Positions 1-8,128 of a stretch of DNA of 46,004 bases are shown here, in pieces; within the stretch, counting starts at the first letter, position 1, and each line of letters begins with the position of its first letter. Below the pieces are notes generated by a model. The model was not told where the DNA came from. It saw nothing but the letters and a program-made list of their open reading frames with translations, and ran no database searches. Source of the stretch: JBEIFW01 sp044370695 (GTDB taxonomy: Bacteria > Actinomycetota > Acidimicrobiia > Acidimicrobiales > Ilumatobacteraceae); NCBI GenBank assembly GCA_044370695.1, contig JBILVB010000009.1:1-46004 (forward strand), given 5' to 3'. The position numbers and the translations under genes are program-made.

Positions 1-219
1 GGCGAACGCCTCGCCGAGGAGCAGATACCGCCCGGGCCCATCGGCTTCGACCAGCCCGGCGCGCTCCAGCCGGGTCAGCGCCTTCAGCACCCGGGGACCG
101 TCCAGGCCGGTGGCCGCCACGAGTTCGCCGATGCTCGACGCGTCGAGCACCAGTGCCGCCACCACTCGGCGCCGGTCGGGGTCGGCCAGCAGGCCGACCA
201 GCGCGGCAGGGTCGAGCAC
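1..219 (-). CDS. Winged-helix (ArsR-like) regulator, partial
   Basis: N-terminal 73 codons of a gene that runs off the left edge. The translation contains DPDRRRVVAAL, then SIGELVAATGLDGPRVLKAL, then LERAGLVEADGPGRYLLL. This is the usual order of a winged helix-turn-helix: helix, turn, recognition helix and beta wing. It suggests an ArsR-like DNA-binding protein, possibly with a C-terminal DUF2087-type domain, but that part is outside the window. The start is GTG at 219, the only start after the in-frame stop at 226-228. It lies 6 bases after the stop of the hydroxyacid dehydrogenase, so it is probably the last gene of the pot operon and could regulate it. The fold call is fairly safe; the family is inference. 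Confidence 0.65.
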   Translation of the reverse strand, partial: MLDPAALVGLLADPDRRRVVAALVLDASSIGELVAATGLDGPRVLKALTRLERAGLVEADGPGRYLLLGEAFA

Positions 220-225
220 CGAGGC

Positions 226-1149
226 TCAGTACCCGAGGCCGACGTCGACGAGGCCGATCAGCTCCTCGCCGGCGGCGAACCGACGCACGTTGGCGGCGAT
301 GCGTTCCGACAGCAGTGGCGCCGCCATCTCGGGGGTGTTGCCGACGTGCGGGGTGACGATGCTGTTGGGCAGGAACCACAGCGGGTGTTCCTCGGGCAGC
401 GGCTCGGGGTCCGTGACGTCGAGCCCGGCCCCGCCGATCACCCCGTTGCGCAGGGCATCGACGAGGTCGTCGGTGACGATGTGCTTGCCGCGGGCGACGT
501 TCACCAGCCACGCATGACGTTCCATCAGCTCGAGTTCGGCGGCCGAGATGATCCCCTCGGTGTCGGGCGTGAGCGCGAGGGCGAGCACCACGAGATCGGC
601 GCCGGGGAGCGCGTCCGCGAGGCGGTCGCTCTCGAGCACGACGTCGACGCCGTCCATCTCCTGGGCACGATTCCGCACGACGGTGATGTGCACTTCGAAC
701 GGGGTGAGGAGCCGGACCAGCGACTGGGTGATCCCGCCGCCGCCCAGGATCGTGACGCGCCCGCCGATCAGGTTGCGCCCGCTCGGACCGAGCCAGCGGG
801 TCGCCCGCCCGTACGCATGCACGTTGCGCAGGCCGGCGAGCCCGAGGCTGAGCGCCAGTTCGGCGACCGGCTCGGCGTAGACACCCTTGCCGCACGTCCA
901 GGTGCGCTCGTCGTCGAGCAGATCGGTGAACGCCTCGATGCCAGCCCAGGGCAGTTGCACCCACCGAAGGTGTCCGCCGGCCGCAAGGGCCTCGGCGAGC
1001 TGGTCCGGACGGCGTGGCGAGCCCCACACCAACGCTTCGGCCTCGGCGAGCGGCACCACGTGGCCACCGCCTGCCACCACCGCATCCGGGATCCAGGTCG
1101 GTCCGTCGTGCGGGGCGACGGCGATGCGTGGTGCTCGTGGGGGTGTCAT
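226..1149 (-). CDS. D-isomer-specific 2-hydroxyacid dehydrogenase
   Basis: A 307-residue NAD(P)-dependent oxidoreductase that interconverts a 2-oxoacid and a D-2-hydroxyacid in the cytoplasm. The Rossmann glycine motif GGGGI is at residues 136-140. The family's catalytic triad is visible: Arg220 in VNVARGK, Glu249 in DPEPLPEEH and His268 in VTPHVGNT. The N-terminal part is short compared with phosphoglycerate dehydrogenase and there is no ACT domain, so it is not a SerA-type enzyme. The substrate cannot be read from the sequence. It starts at ATG 1149, 13 bases after the potC-like stop, and is probably co-transcribed with the polyamine-type importer. That suggests, but does not prove, a role in handling the imported compound. 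Confidence 0.85.
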   Translation of the reverse strand: MTPPRAPRIAVAPHDGPTWIPDAVVAGGGHVVPLAEAEALVWGSPRRPDQLAEALAAGGHLRWVQLPWAGIEAFTDLLDDERTWTCGKGVYAEPVAELALSLGLAGLRNVHAYGRATRWLGPSGRNLIGGRVTILGGGGITQSLVRLLTPFEVHITVVRNRAQEMDGVDVVLESDRLADALPGADLVVLALALTPDTEGIISAAELELMERHAWLVNVARGKHIVTDDLVDALRNGVIGGAGLDVTDPEPLPEEHPLWFLPNSIVTPHVGNTPEMAAPLLSERIAANVRRFAAGEELIGLVDVGLGY

Positions 1150-1162
1150 GCCGGCGGCGAGG

Positions 1163-1963
1163 CTAGCGGCCGGCGGCGCGCCGCCGCCCGGACAGCGCGA
1201 TCAATCCGGCGAGCACGATGCTGACGACGAGCACCATCGTCCCGAACACGTTGAGCTGCGGTGGCACGCGGCTTCGCTTGGTGTTCCACACGTAGACCGG
1301 GAAGGTCTCGGTCAGCCCCGAGTTGAGGTACGTGATGATGAAGTCGTCGAGGCTCAGCGCGAACGTCAGCAGCGCAGCGGCGAGGATCCCGGGGGCGATC
1401 AACGGGAGCGTCACCCGGCGGAAGGTCACGACCGGGCCGGCGCCGAGATCCATGGCGGCGTCCTCCAGGCTCCAGTCGAAGCCGCGCACGCGGGCCTTGA
1501 CCGTGGTTGCCACGTAGCTGACGCAGAACATCACGTGCGCGATCACGATCGTGACCACACCGCGGCTGACCCCGAGGGTGGAGAACCACAGCAGCAACGA
1601 GAACCCGAGCACGATCTCGGGCATCGTGAGCGGGAGCACGAGCAGCGCATTGAGCGCGCCGCGGCCCCGGAAGCGGTACTTGACGGCCGCGACGGCCACG
1701 AGCGTCCCCAGCACGCAGGAGATGGCCGTGGCGACCGCAGCGACCTCGAGGCTCGTGACGAACGCGTCGCGCAGCTTCGGGTCCTTGAACGGGTCGGTCC
1801 ACGCGTCGAGGGAGAACTCGTTCCACTCGTAGTTGCGGGCCCCGACCGGACGATTGAAGGAGAACAGCACGATCACTGCGATCGGGACGAACAGGTACAG
1901 CAGCACCACGAGCGCCCAGACGTCGAGCAGGCGGGCGGCGACCCGGCGACCCCATGCGCTCAC
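1163..1963 (-). CDS. potC: ABC transporter permease, PotC type
   Basis: A 266-residue inner-membrane permease with about six hydrophobic segments. It belongs to the binding-protein-dependent transport family (BPD_transp_1). The EAA coupling loop appears around residues 168-188 (MDLGAGPVVTFRRVTLPLIAP), and DDFIITY near 205-213 is typical of PotC. It pairs with the PotB-like permease to form the channel of a spermidine/putrescine-type importer. The start is GTG at 1963, 7 bases after the potB stop, which implies translational coupling. The substrate could be another cationic or amino-acid-derived compound, because this subfamily also serves other solutes. Confidence 0.88.
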   Translation of the reverse strand: MSAWGRRVAARLLDVWALVVLLYLFVPIAVIVLFSFNRPVGARNYEWNEFSLDAWTDPFKDPKLRDAFVTSLEVAAVATAISCVLGTLVAVAAVKYRFRGRGALNALLVLPLTMPEIVLGFSLLLWFSTLGVSRGVVTIVIAHVMFCVSYVATTVKARVRGFDWSLEDAAMDLGAGPVVTFRRVTLPLIAPGILAAALLTFALSLDDFIITYLNSGLTETFPVYVWNTKRSRVPPQLNVFGTMVLVVSIVLAGLIALSGRRRAAGR

Positions 1964-1970
1964 GGCCGGC

Positions 1971-2804
1971 TCACGCCAGGTCCTCGGTGCCCAGCAGCCG
2001 CGCGTAGACGAGCACCCCGGCCAGGATCAGCGCCATCAGCACGAACGACAGCGCCGACATCTGCGGTTTGAGGAACTCCTTCGCGAAGTTGGCGACGATC
2101 ACCGAACCGATCATCCGCTGGTTGTCCGAGCCGAGGAACTCGGCGTTGACGAAATCGCCGGACGCCGGGATGAACGTGAGCAGGCTGCCGGCGAACACCC
2201 CCGGCATCGACAGGGGCAACGTGACGCGCCGGAACGTCCGCAGCGGCCCGCCGTAGAGGTCCTGGCCGGCCTCGACGAGCCGGCGGTCGACCTTCTCCAG
2301 GCTCACGTACACGGGCAGGACCATGAACGGCAGGAAGTTGTAGGTGAGAGCGCCGATCACGGCGATGTCGGTCGCCAGGATGCCGTCGTCGGTGCCGAAC
2401 AGCCCGACGGCCTGCAGGAAGCCGACGACCGGGCCGTTGCCACCGAGCAGTACCCGCCAGGCGATGGCGCGCAGCAGGTAGGTGGTGAAGAACGGCAGCA
2501 CGACCAGGCCGAGCAGGAGTCCCTTGGCACGCCCGCCGCGCGTGGCGATCGCGTACGCGAGCGGGTAGCCGAGCAGGAGAGCGGCAACGGTCGCAGCGGC
2601 CGCGTACCAGAAGGTGCGCACCACGACCTCGCTGTTGTCGGCGAAGACGTCGACGAAGTTCGACACGCCGCCGTCCTGGAACGACAGCGTCCCGAGCCGG
2701 ATCATCGGCACGACGAAGAACGCGCCGAGCCACGCCACGCCGGGCGCCACCAGCGCCCACGGCACCCACCACGGGGTGCTGCGCCCCGCCGCCGACACCG
2801 CCAC
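1971..2804 (-). CDS. potB: ABC transporter permease, PotB type
   Basis: A 277-residue inner-membrane permease of the BPD_transp_1 family. A first transmembrane helix (WWVPWALVAPGVAWLGAFFV) is followed by a periplasmic loop and five more hydrophobic segments. The coupling EAA motif is GQDLYGGPLRTFRRVTLPLSMPG. The conserved PASGDFVNAEFLG stretch is characteristic of PotB. It works with the PotC-like permease, the PotA ATPase and the PotD lipoprotein encoded beside it. The start is GTG at 2804, 9 bases after the potD stop; another in-frame GTG two codons later is possible. Function as a polyamine-type permease is family knowledge, and the exact solute is unproven. Confidence 0.88.
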   Translation of the reverse strand: MAVSAAGRSTPWWVPWALVAPGVAWLGAFFVVPMIRLGTLSFQDGGVSNFVDVFADNSEVVVRTFWYAAAATVAALLLGYPLAYAIATRGGRAKGLLLGLVVLPFFTTYLLRAIAWRVLLGGNGPVVGFLQAVGLFGTDDGILATDIAVIGALTYNFLPFMVLPVYVSLEKVDRRLVEAGQDLYGGPLRTFRRVTLPLSMPGVFAGSLLTFIPASGDFVNAEFLGSDNQRMIGSVIVANFAKEFLKPQMSALSFVLMALILAGVLVYARLLGTEDLA

Positions 2805-2813
2805 CGGTGTGCC

Positions 2814-3935
2814 CTACTGCTGGGTTGCGGCGTTGAAGGCCTCGGCGAGCTGCTTGTCCTCGTCCGCGGTGAGGACCCGGAACTCGTGCAGCTTCACCCC
2901 GGCGCCCGGGTTGATCAGGGGGTTCTTCTGGGCCTCGGCCGACATCTTCTCCACCGCGCCCTGCACCGGCGGACGGTAGGCGATCGACTCGTACAGGCCG
3001 GCGGCGACGGCAGGGTCGTAGACGTGGTTCAGGAGCTTCTCGGCGCCGGCCTTGTTGGGCGCGCCGAGCAGGATCATCGCCCAGTCGGTGAAGCTCATGG
3101 CCCCCTCGGCCGGCAGCACCCACTTGAGCCCGGGCTTCTCGGCCTGCAACTGGGCGATGTCGCCCGACCAGGCGACCGACGCCCAGGCCTCCTGGGCCCC
3201 GAGGTCGTCGGTGTAGCTGTTGCCCGTGATCTTGCGGAACTGCCCCTTGTCGCGGGCCACCTTGATCTTCTCGATGGCGGCGAGGGCGTCGGCGACCTTG
3301 GCCTCCTCGGGTTTCTTGCCGTCGAGCAGCATCATCAGCCCGACCGTGTCGCGCATCTCCGACAGCAGGGTGACCCGGCCCTTGAGGCGGGGGTCGAGCA
3401 GGTCGGCCATGCTCTTGATCTCGAAGCCGGCCTTGTCGGGCCAGTAGGCGATACCGGTCTGACCCTGCGCCCACGGGATCGTGGACGTGCGCCCCTTGTC
3501 CCACGGCGAGTCGGCGAGATCGGCGAGCACGTTCTTCTTGTTCGGGAAGTTGGCGGCGTCGAACGCCTGGACGTACTTGCGCTCGACCATCCGCGCCGCC
3601 ATCCACGTGGTCAGCACGACGATGTCGACGCCGACCCCCTTGCCCTTGGCCAGGTCGGGCGAGAACTTGTCGAACCAGGAGTCGTTGTCCTCCACGGCGG
3701 TCGTGTAATCGACGGCGAGGCCCGAAGCCTTCGTGAAGCCCGTCAGCGTCGGTGAGGTCGCCGGGTCGTCACCTTCGATGTAGAGCGGCCAGTTGTGGAA
3801 CACGACCTTCTTGCCGCCCGAGGAACCGCCGGAGTCGTCGCCGCACGCCGCGAGCAGCGTCGGGGCGAGGGCGGCGGCGGCGCTACCGGCAGCGAGTTGG
3901 CCGAGGAAGCGGCGCCGGGAGATCGAGGGGTGCAT
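2814..3935 (-). CDS. potD: Polyamine-type substrate-binding lipoprotein, PotD type
   Basis: A 373-residue extracytoplasmic solute-binding protein that delivers substrate to the PotBC permeases. The N terminus has a twin-arginine motif (SRRRFLG, residues 6-12), an Ala-rich hydrophobic stretch and the lipobox LAAC with Cys31. It is therefore predicted to be a Tat-exported lipoprotein. The mature part starts with a Gly/Ser linker followed by KVVFHNWPLYIEG, as in the PotD/PotF family. The open frame extends upstream, but ATG at 3935 is preceded by GGAGGA at a good distance and begins exactly at the signal peptide, so I chose it. Assignment to PotD is by family; ligand specificity is unknown. Confidence 0.88.
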   Translation of the reverse strand: MHPSISRRRFLGQLAAGSAAAALAPTLLAACGDDSGGSSGGKKVVFHNWPLYIEGDDPATSPTLTGFTKASGLAVDYTTAVEDNDSWFDKFSPDLAKGKGVGVDIVVLTTWMAARMVERKYVQAFDAANFPNKKNVLADLADSPWDKGRTSTIPWAQGQTGIAYWPDKAGFEIKSMADLLDPRLKGRVTLLSEMRDTVGLMMLLDGKKPEEAKVADALAAIEKIKVARDKGQFRKITGNSYTDDLGAQEAWASVAWSGDIAQLQAEKPGLKWVLPAEGAMSFTDWAMILLGAPNKAGAEKLLNHVYDPAVAAGLYESIAYRPPVQGAVEKMSAEAQKNPLINPGAGVKLHEFRVLTADEDKQLAEAFNAATQQ

Positions 3936-3967
3936 GGTGGGGTCCTCCGGGTGCGGGGTGGTGGGGT

Positions 3968-5113
3968 CTACAACGAGGCTTCGACGAGGTCGACGTCCGT
4001 GCCGGTGGCCCCGGCACGGGTGCTGCGGCCGGCGACGACCACCGGGGCGTCCGGGGGCCACACGACCCACCTGGCGTCGCCCGGATGCACCGGGTCGTGG
4101 GTCGAGGCGACCTCGGCGGCCAGCGGGGTGCCGTCGTCGGTCCGCAGCAGCACCCGGCGGGTGGCGCCCTCGAACAGCAGATCCGTGACGGTGGCCCGCA
4201 GGCCCGGACCGTTCGTCGGGGCGGTGTCGAGCAGGTGCAGACGCTCGGGCCGCAACATCACCGTGGCGGTGTCGCCGAGCGCCGGGCCGTCACCGGCGAT
4301 CGCTGCGTCGAGGGTGGTGCCGTCGGCGAGCACACAGGTGGCCCGCATACCCGCCCGGTTGCGCACGGTGGCCGGCAGGAGGTTGGCCGAACCGATGAAC
4401 CCGGCGACGAACACCGACGCCGGCCGGTCGTAGATGTCCTCCGGGGTGCCGATCTGTTCGACACGTCCCTGGCTCATGACGGCGATCCGGTCCGACATGG
4501 TGAGGGCCTCGGTCTGGTCGTGGGTGACGAACACGAAGGTGATGCCCACCTCGCGCTGGATGCGCTTGAGCTCGACCTGCATTGCGTGCCGAAGCTTCAG
4601 ATCGAGCGCAGCGAGCGGCTCGTCGAGCAGGAGGGCCTTGGGGAGGTTCACCAGCGCCCGCGCGAGCGCCACCCGCTGCTGCTGGCCGCCGGAGAGCTGC
4701 GCCGGGCGCCGGTCGGCCAGGTCGCCGAGGCGCACCGTCTCGAGCATCGCTCGGGCCCGCCGGCGGGCCTCGCCTTTGGGGACCTTCGCGTTCACCGGCC
4801 CGAAGGCCACGTTGTCGAGCACGCTCAGGTGGGGGAACAGGGCGTACTGCTGGAACACCGTGTTCACCTGCCGCCGGTACGGCGGCAGGTCGGAGACGTC
4901 CGAACCGTCGAGCTGCACGCGGCCACGGGTCGGACGCTCGAACCCGGCGATCATCCGCAGCGTCGTGGTCTTGCCGCAGCCCGAGGGGCCGAGCAAGGAG
5001 AAGAATTCACCGCGCGCGATGGAGAAGTGCGCCTCGTGGACCGCCACGAACGAGCCGAACGCCTTGTGGACGTGCTCGAGGGCGATGACGTCGTCCGGGG
5101 AACTCGAGGCCAG
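3968..5113 (-). CDS. potA: Polyamine-type ABC transporter ATPase, PotA; CTG start
   Basis: ATP-hydrolysing subunit of the pot importer, 381 residues if started at CTG 5113. Walker A GPSGCGKT is at about 42-49, signature LSGGQ at about 141-145, Walker B LLLDEP near 161-166, H-loop VTHDQ, and a C-terminal TOBE-like region. An ATG/GTG/TTG-only search would start at GTG 5047, but that removes the first beta strand and the conserved IALEHVHKAFGSF segment. Between the in-frame TAG at 5156-5158 and that GTG there is no ATG, GTG or TTG. CTG at 5113 has a strong GGAGGG six bases upstream. I infer a CTG start. It is the first gene of the operon, divergent from ald. Confidence 0.87.
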   Translation of the reverse strand: MASSSPDDVIALEHVHKAFGSFVAVHEAHFSIARGEFFSLLGPSGCGKTTTLRMIAGFERPTRGRVQLDGSDVSDLPPYRRQVNTVFQQYALFPHLSVLDNVAFGPVNAKVPKGEARRRARAMLETVRLGDLADRRPAQLSGGQQQRVALARALVNLPKALLLDEPLAALDLKLRHAMQVELKRIQREVGITFVFVTHDQTEALTMSDRIAVMSQGRVEQIGTPEDIYDRPASVFVAGFIGSANLLPATVRNRAGMRATCVLADGTTLDAAIAGDGPALGDTATVMLRPERLHLLDTAPTNGPGLRATVTDLLFEGATRRVLLRTDDGTPLAAEVASTHDPVHPGDARWVVWPPDAPVVVAGRSTRAGATGTDVDLVEASL

Positions 5114-5152
5114 CGGTCGCCCTCCACCGTGCGCAGGGTCGTGAACGGCGGC

Positions 5153-5158
5153 ATGCTA
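5153..5158 (-). promoter_or_regulatory. Candidate -10 (TAGCAT) for potA
   Basis: TAGCAT on the minus strand would place a transcript start near 5145, giving a leader of about 30 bases that carries the GGAGGG site before the CTG start. No convincing -35 is visible. The TAG is also the in-frame stop upstream of potA. Confidence 0.35.
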
Positions 5159-5219
5159 GTCACCGGCGCCGCCATGCTCTTCGTGGGGCGGGGTCACGGC
5201 GAGCAGGGAGGAGCGGGTC

Positions 5220-6338
5220 GTGGCACTGACCGTCGGAGTACCTCGGGAGACCAAGACGCAGGAGCACCGCGTCGCGATCACGCCCGACGGCGTGCGCGAA
5301 CTCGAGCGCGCCGGTGTGGGGGTGTTCGTGGAGACCGGCGCCGGGGACGATTCGTTCATCACCGATGCCGAGTACGCCGCCGCGGGTGCGACCGTCGTCG
5401 CTCGGGCCGAGGAGGCCTGGGCGCAGCCGCTGGTGGTGAAGGTGAAAGAACCGCAGCCCGCCGAGTTCGGTTTCCTGCGACCCGACCTCACCCTGTTCAC
5501 CTTCCTGCACCTCGCCGCGTACCCCGAGGTGGCCGATGCGCTGCTGGCATCCCGGTGCACGGCGGTCGCCTACGAGACCGTGCAGCTCCCGAACGGGACG
5601 CTCCCGCTGCTCGCGCCGATGAGCGAGGTCGCCGGTCGTCTCGCGGTCCAGGTGGGCGCCAACTACCTGTCCCGTCACCACGGCGGTCGCGGGGTCCTGC
5701 TCGGGGGAGCGCCGGGTGTCCGCCCGGCCCGGGTGGTGGTACTCGGGGCCGGCAACGTCGGCTGGAACGCGGCGTGGATCGCCGCAGGCATGGAGGCCGA
5801 GGTGCTCCTGCTCGACCGGAACATGGATCGGTTGCGGTTCGTCGACCAGATCCACAAGGGCCGGATCGTCACGATCGCATCGAACCGGGGTGCGATCGAA
5901 CGGGCCGTGATCGACGCCGATCTGGTGATCGGTGCCGTGCTCGTCGCCGGTGGGCGGGCGCCGGTGGTGGTGTCCGAGGAACTGGTGCGGGCCATGAAGC
6001 TCGGGGCGGTGGTCGTCGACGTGGCCGTCGATCAGGGGGGATGCATCGCGACGACCCGGGAGACCACGCACACCCATCCGGTGTACGAGCGCTACGGGGT
6101 TCTCCACTACGCCGTGGGCAACATGCCCGGCGCCGTGCCGAACACCTCCACCTACGCGCTCACCAACGCCACGCTGCCGTACCTGCAGGCTCTGGCCACG
6201 AAGGGTGCGGCCGCAGCGGCGGCCGCCGACCCCACCCTGGCCCTCGGGTTCAACTGCGTCGCCGGGGTGCTGGTCAACCCGGTGGTCGCCGCCGCGCTCG
6301 GCCGTGCGGCCGTGGAGTTCTCGACCGTCCTAAGGTGA
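5220..6338 (+). CDS. ald: Alanine dehydrogenase
   Basis: A 372-residue cytoplasmic enzyme that reversibly deaminates L-alanine to pyruvate and ammonia with NAD. The N terminus GVPRETKTQEHRVAITP, the VKVKEP lysine region (about residues 73-78), FTFLHLA with the catalytic histidine near 97, LPLLAPMSEVAGR, and DVAVDQGG are all Ald signatures. The Rossmann motif VLGAGNVGWNA follows. The single chain without membrane segments, and the Ald-specific motifs, separate it from transhydrogenase PntA. The start is GTG at 5220 with GGGAGGA about 7 bases upstream. It is divergent from potA and lies just before the peptide importer, so it may use alanine released from imported peptides (inference). Confidence 0.93.
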   Translation: MALTVGVPRETKTQEHRVAITPDGVRELERAGVGVFVETGAGDDSFITDAEYAAAGATVVARAEEAWAQPLVVKVKEPQPAEFGFLRPDLTLFTFLHLAAYPEVADALLASRCTAVAYETVQLPNGTLPLLAPMSEVAGRLAVQVGANYLSRHHGGRGVLLGGAPGVRPARVVVLGAGNVGWNAAWIAAGMEAEVLLLDRNMDRLRFVDQIHKGRIVTIASNRGAIERAVIDADLVIGAVLVAGGRAPVVVSEELVRAMKLGAVVVDVAVDQGGCIATTRETTHTHPVYERYGVLHYAVGNMPGAVPNTSTYALTNATLPYLQALATKGAAAAAAADPTLALGFNCVAGVLVNPVVAAALGRAAVEFSTVLR

Positions 6339-6399
6339 AAAGCGAGAGTGGCCCCTCACGTTACGGCCTGCGTGACATTCGACCGGTGTGCTAGGAACT

Positions 6400-6429
6400 C
6401 CGGACCGGTTCCGAGGGGATCCGGTCCGG
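6400..6429. promoter_or_regulatory. Inverted repeat upstream of dppA-like gene
   Basis: Perfect 9-base inverted repeat CCGGACCGG / CCGGTCCGG with a 12-base spacer. It lies in the 121-base gap between ald and the peptide-binding protein, ending 30 bases before the start. It could be an operator or a leader hairpin. No clear -10/-35 pair was found in this gap. Confidence 0.35.
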
Positions 6430-6459
6430 TTCACACCGGGACCACACAGGGGGAAACAC

Positions 6460-8094
6460 GTGCGTCGATCGCTCGTCGCACTGGTCGGAACGTCACTCGT
6501 CGTCGGTGCCGCTGCGTGCGGTGACGACTCGAAGAGCTCCGAACAGACCACGGCCACGACGAAGGTGGCACAGGAGGTCACCACGTTGGCCTCGACCACC
6601 ACCGTCGCCGGCAGCACCGCTGCCCCGTCCACCACGGCCGCCGCCAAGCCCATCGACACGAACGCCACGCTGCGGTTCTCGTACCAGGTCGGCCCCACCA
6701 GCTGGGACCCGGCCAAGATGTCGTCGAGCTTCGACACGCCGACGGCGTTCTTCGCCTACGACCGCCTGGTGCACCTGAACCCGGGCGCCGACCCGATCCC
6801 CGGAATCGCGGAGAAGTGGGAGTTCTCGGCCGACGGCAAGACGCTCACCTTCACGCTGCGCAAGGGCGTGAAGTTCCACGACGGCACCGCCCTCGACGCC
6901 GAGGCCGTGAAGGCCAACCTGCTGCGCAACGCGGCCGGCGCCTCCAAGGGTGAACTCGCGCCGATCGACACGATCGACACGCCGGATCCGCTCACGGTGA
7001 AGCTGAACCTGAAGGCTCCGGGTGGCTCGCTGCCCGGCGTGCTGACGGACCGTCCCGGCGTGCTGGCCAGCCCGAAGTCGTTCGCCGACGAGGCAGCGAC
7101 CAAGGCGCTCGACCTGATGCCGGTCGGGGCTGGGATGTACAAGGTCACCGAGTTCGTGAAGGACCAGAAGATCGTCCTCGAGCGCTTCGCCGACTACTGG
7201 GACAAGACGGCCCAGGGTGCGGCCAAGGTCGAGATCCTGATCCTCACCGACAACAACGCACGGGCCAATGCGCTCAAGTCCGGTCAGCTCGACATCGCCA
7301 ACATCGAGGCGAGCCAGATCGACGAGTTCAAGAAGATCTCCGGGCTCAAGGTGACCGAGGGTCTGAGCCTGAGCCTCATGCACGTCCAGCTGAACCGGTC
7401 CAAGCCGTTCCTGGACAAGAAGGAAGTCCGCCAGGCGATGAACATGGCGGTCGACCGTGCGGCGCTCGTGAAGCTCGCCAACTACGGCTACGGCGCACCG
7501 AACAACCAGTACTTCCCGAAGGGCTACTTCGGGTACAACGAGGCGATCTCGATCGACCAGTACAAGTACGAGCCGGAGAAGGCCAAGGCGATGCTGAAGG
7601 CCGCCGGCGTGCCGGACAACTGGGAGCTCGACACCGTGGTGCCGAACCTCACCTACTACCTGACCCTTGCGCAGGCGGTGAAGGATCAGATGGCGGCGGC
7701 CGGCATCAACCTGAAGCTCCGCCCCGTCGACCCGGTGCAGACCGCTCCGATCTTCTACGTGCAGTCGTCCGGTGACCTGCTGATCTCGGTGTTCGGCGGC
7801 CGCGCCGATCCGGCCCAGCTGCTGAACTCGCTGTTCACCAAGGGCCCGATCCAGAACCCCGGTGGCCACACCACGCCCAAGATCGCCGAGCTGGTCGCCA
7901 AGGCCAACGAGCCCGGTGACCAGAAGGCACGCGCCGCCGCTGTCCAGGCGGCGTCGAAGGAGATCACCGACGAGGCCATGAACGTGGTGCTGCTCCACAG
8001 CTCGGCGTCGTTCGCCGCCACCGAGAAGCTCGCCGGCTTCACGACGTGGCTGAACGGCAAGCCCGAGTTCCGCGGCGTCGGCCTCACCAAGTAG
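6460..8094 (+). CDS. Peptide/nickel-type ABC transporter substrate-binding lipoprotein
   Basis: A 544-residue solute-binding protein of family 5 (SBP_bac_5, DppA/OppA-like). The start is GTG 6460, with a GGGGGA-type ribosome site a few bases upstream. It gives the signal peptide MRRSLVALVGTSLVVGAAAC with lipobox GAAC and Cys20. A Thr/Ala/Ser-rich linker to about residue 65 follows. The mature domain has FTLRKGVKFHDGTALDAEAVKANL, the core signature of the family. A longer open frame from 6388 would bury the signal peptide, so I rejected it. It is the first gene of a five-gene importer operon. The substrate is probably oligopeptides or a related solute, and is not determinable here. Confidence 0.9.
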   Translation: MRRSLVALVGTSLVVGAAACGDDSKSSEQTTATTKVAQEVTTLASTTTVAGSTAAPSTTAAAKPIDTNATLRFSYQVGPTSWDPAKMSSSFDTPTAFFAYDRLVHLNPGADPIPGIAEKWEFSADGKTLTFTLRKGVKFHDGTALDAEAVKANLLRNAAGASKGELAPIDTIDTPDPLTVKLNLKAPGGSLPGVLTDRPGVLASPKSFADEAATKALDLMPVGAGMYKVTEFVKDQKIVLERFADYWDKTAQGAAKVEILILTDNNARANALKSGQLDIANIEASQIDEFKKISGLKVTEGLSLSLMHVQLNRSKPFLDKKEVRQAMNMAVDRAALVKLANYGYGAPNNQYFPKGYFGYNEAISIDQYKYEPEKAKAMLKAAGVPDNWELDTVVPNLTYYLTLAQAVKDQMAAAGINLKLRPVDPVQTAPIFYVQSSGDLLISVFGGRADPAQLLNSLFTKGPIQNPGGHTTPKIAELVAKANEPGDQKARAAAVQAASKEITDEAMNVVLLHSSASFAATEKLAGFTTWLNGKPEFRGVGLTK

Positions 8095-8128
8095 TCCGTC
8101 ACTCCGGTTCCGGCGAGGGACATTCGTC

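Noticed and set aside
1833..3755. Long plus-strand open frame of 640 codons
   Set aside because: It lies opposite the pot permease and potD genes, which have clear families. Its translation is Arg/His/Gly-rich low complexity, typical of antisense frames in high-GC DNA.
5220..6338. Reading ald as the alpha subunit of NAD(P) transhydrogenase
   Set aside because: There is no membrane segment or PntB partner, and FTFLHLA, MSEVAGR and DVAVDQGG fit alanine dehydrogenase.
3752..6394. 880-codon plus frame spanning potA and ald
   Set aside because: It covers two recognised genes in other frames and shows no domain.
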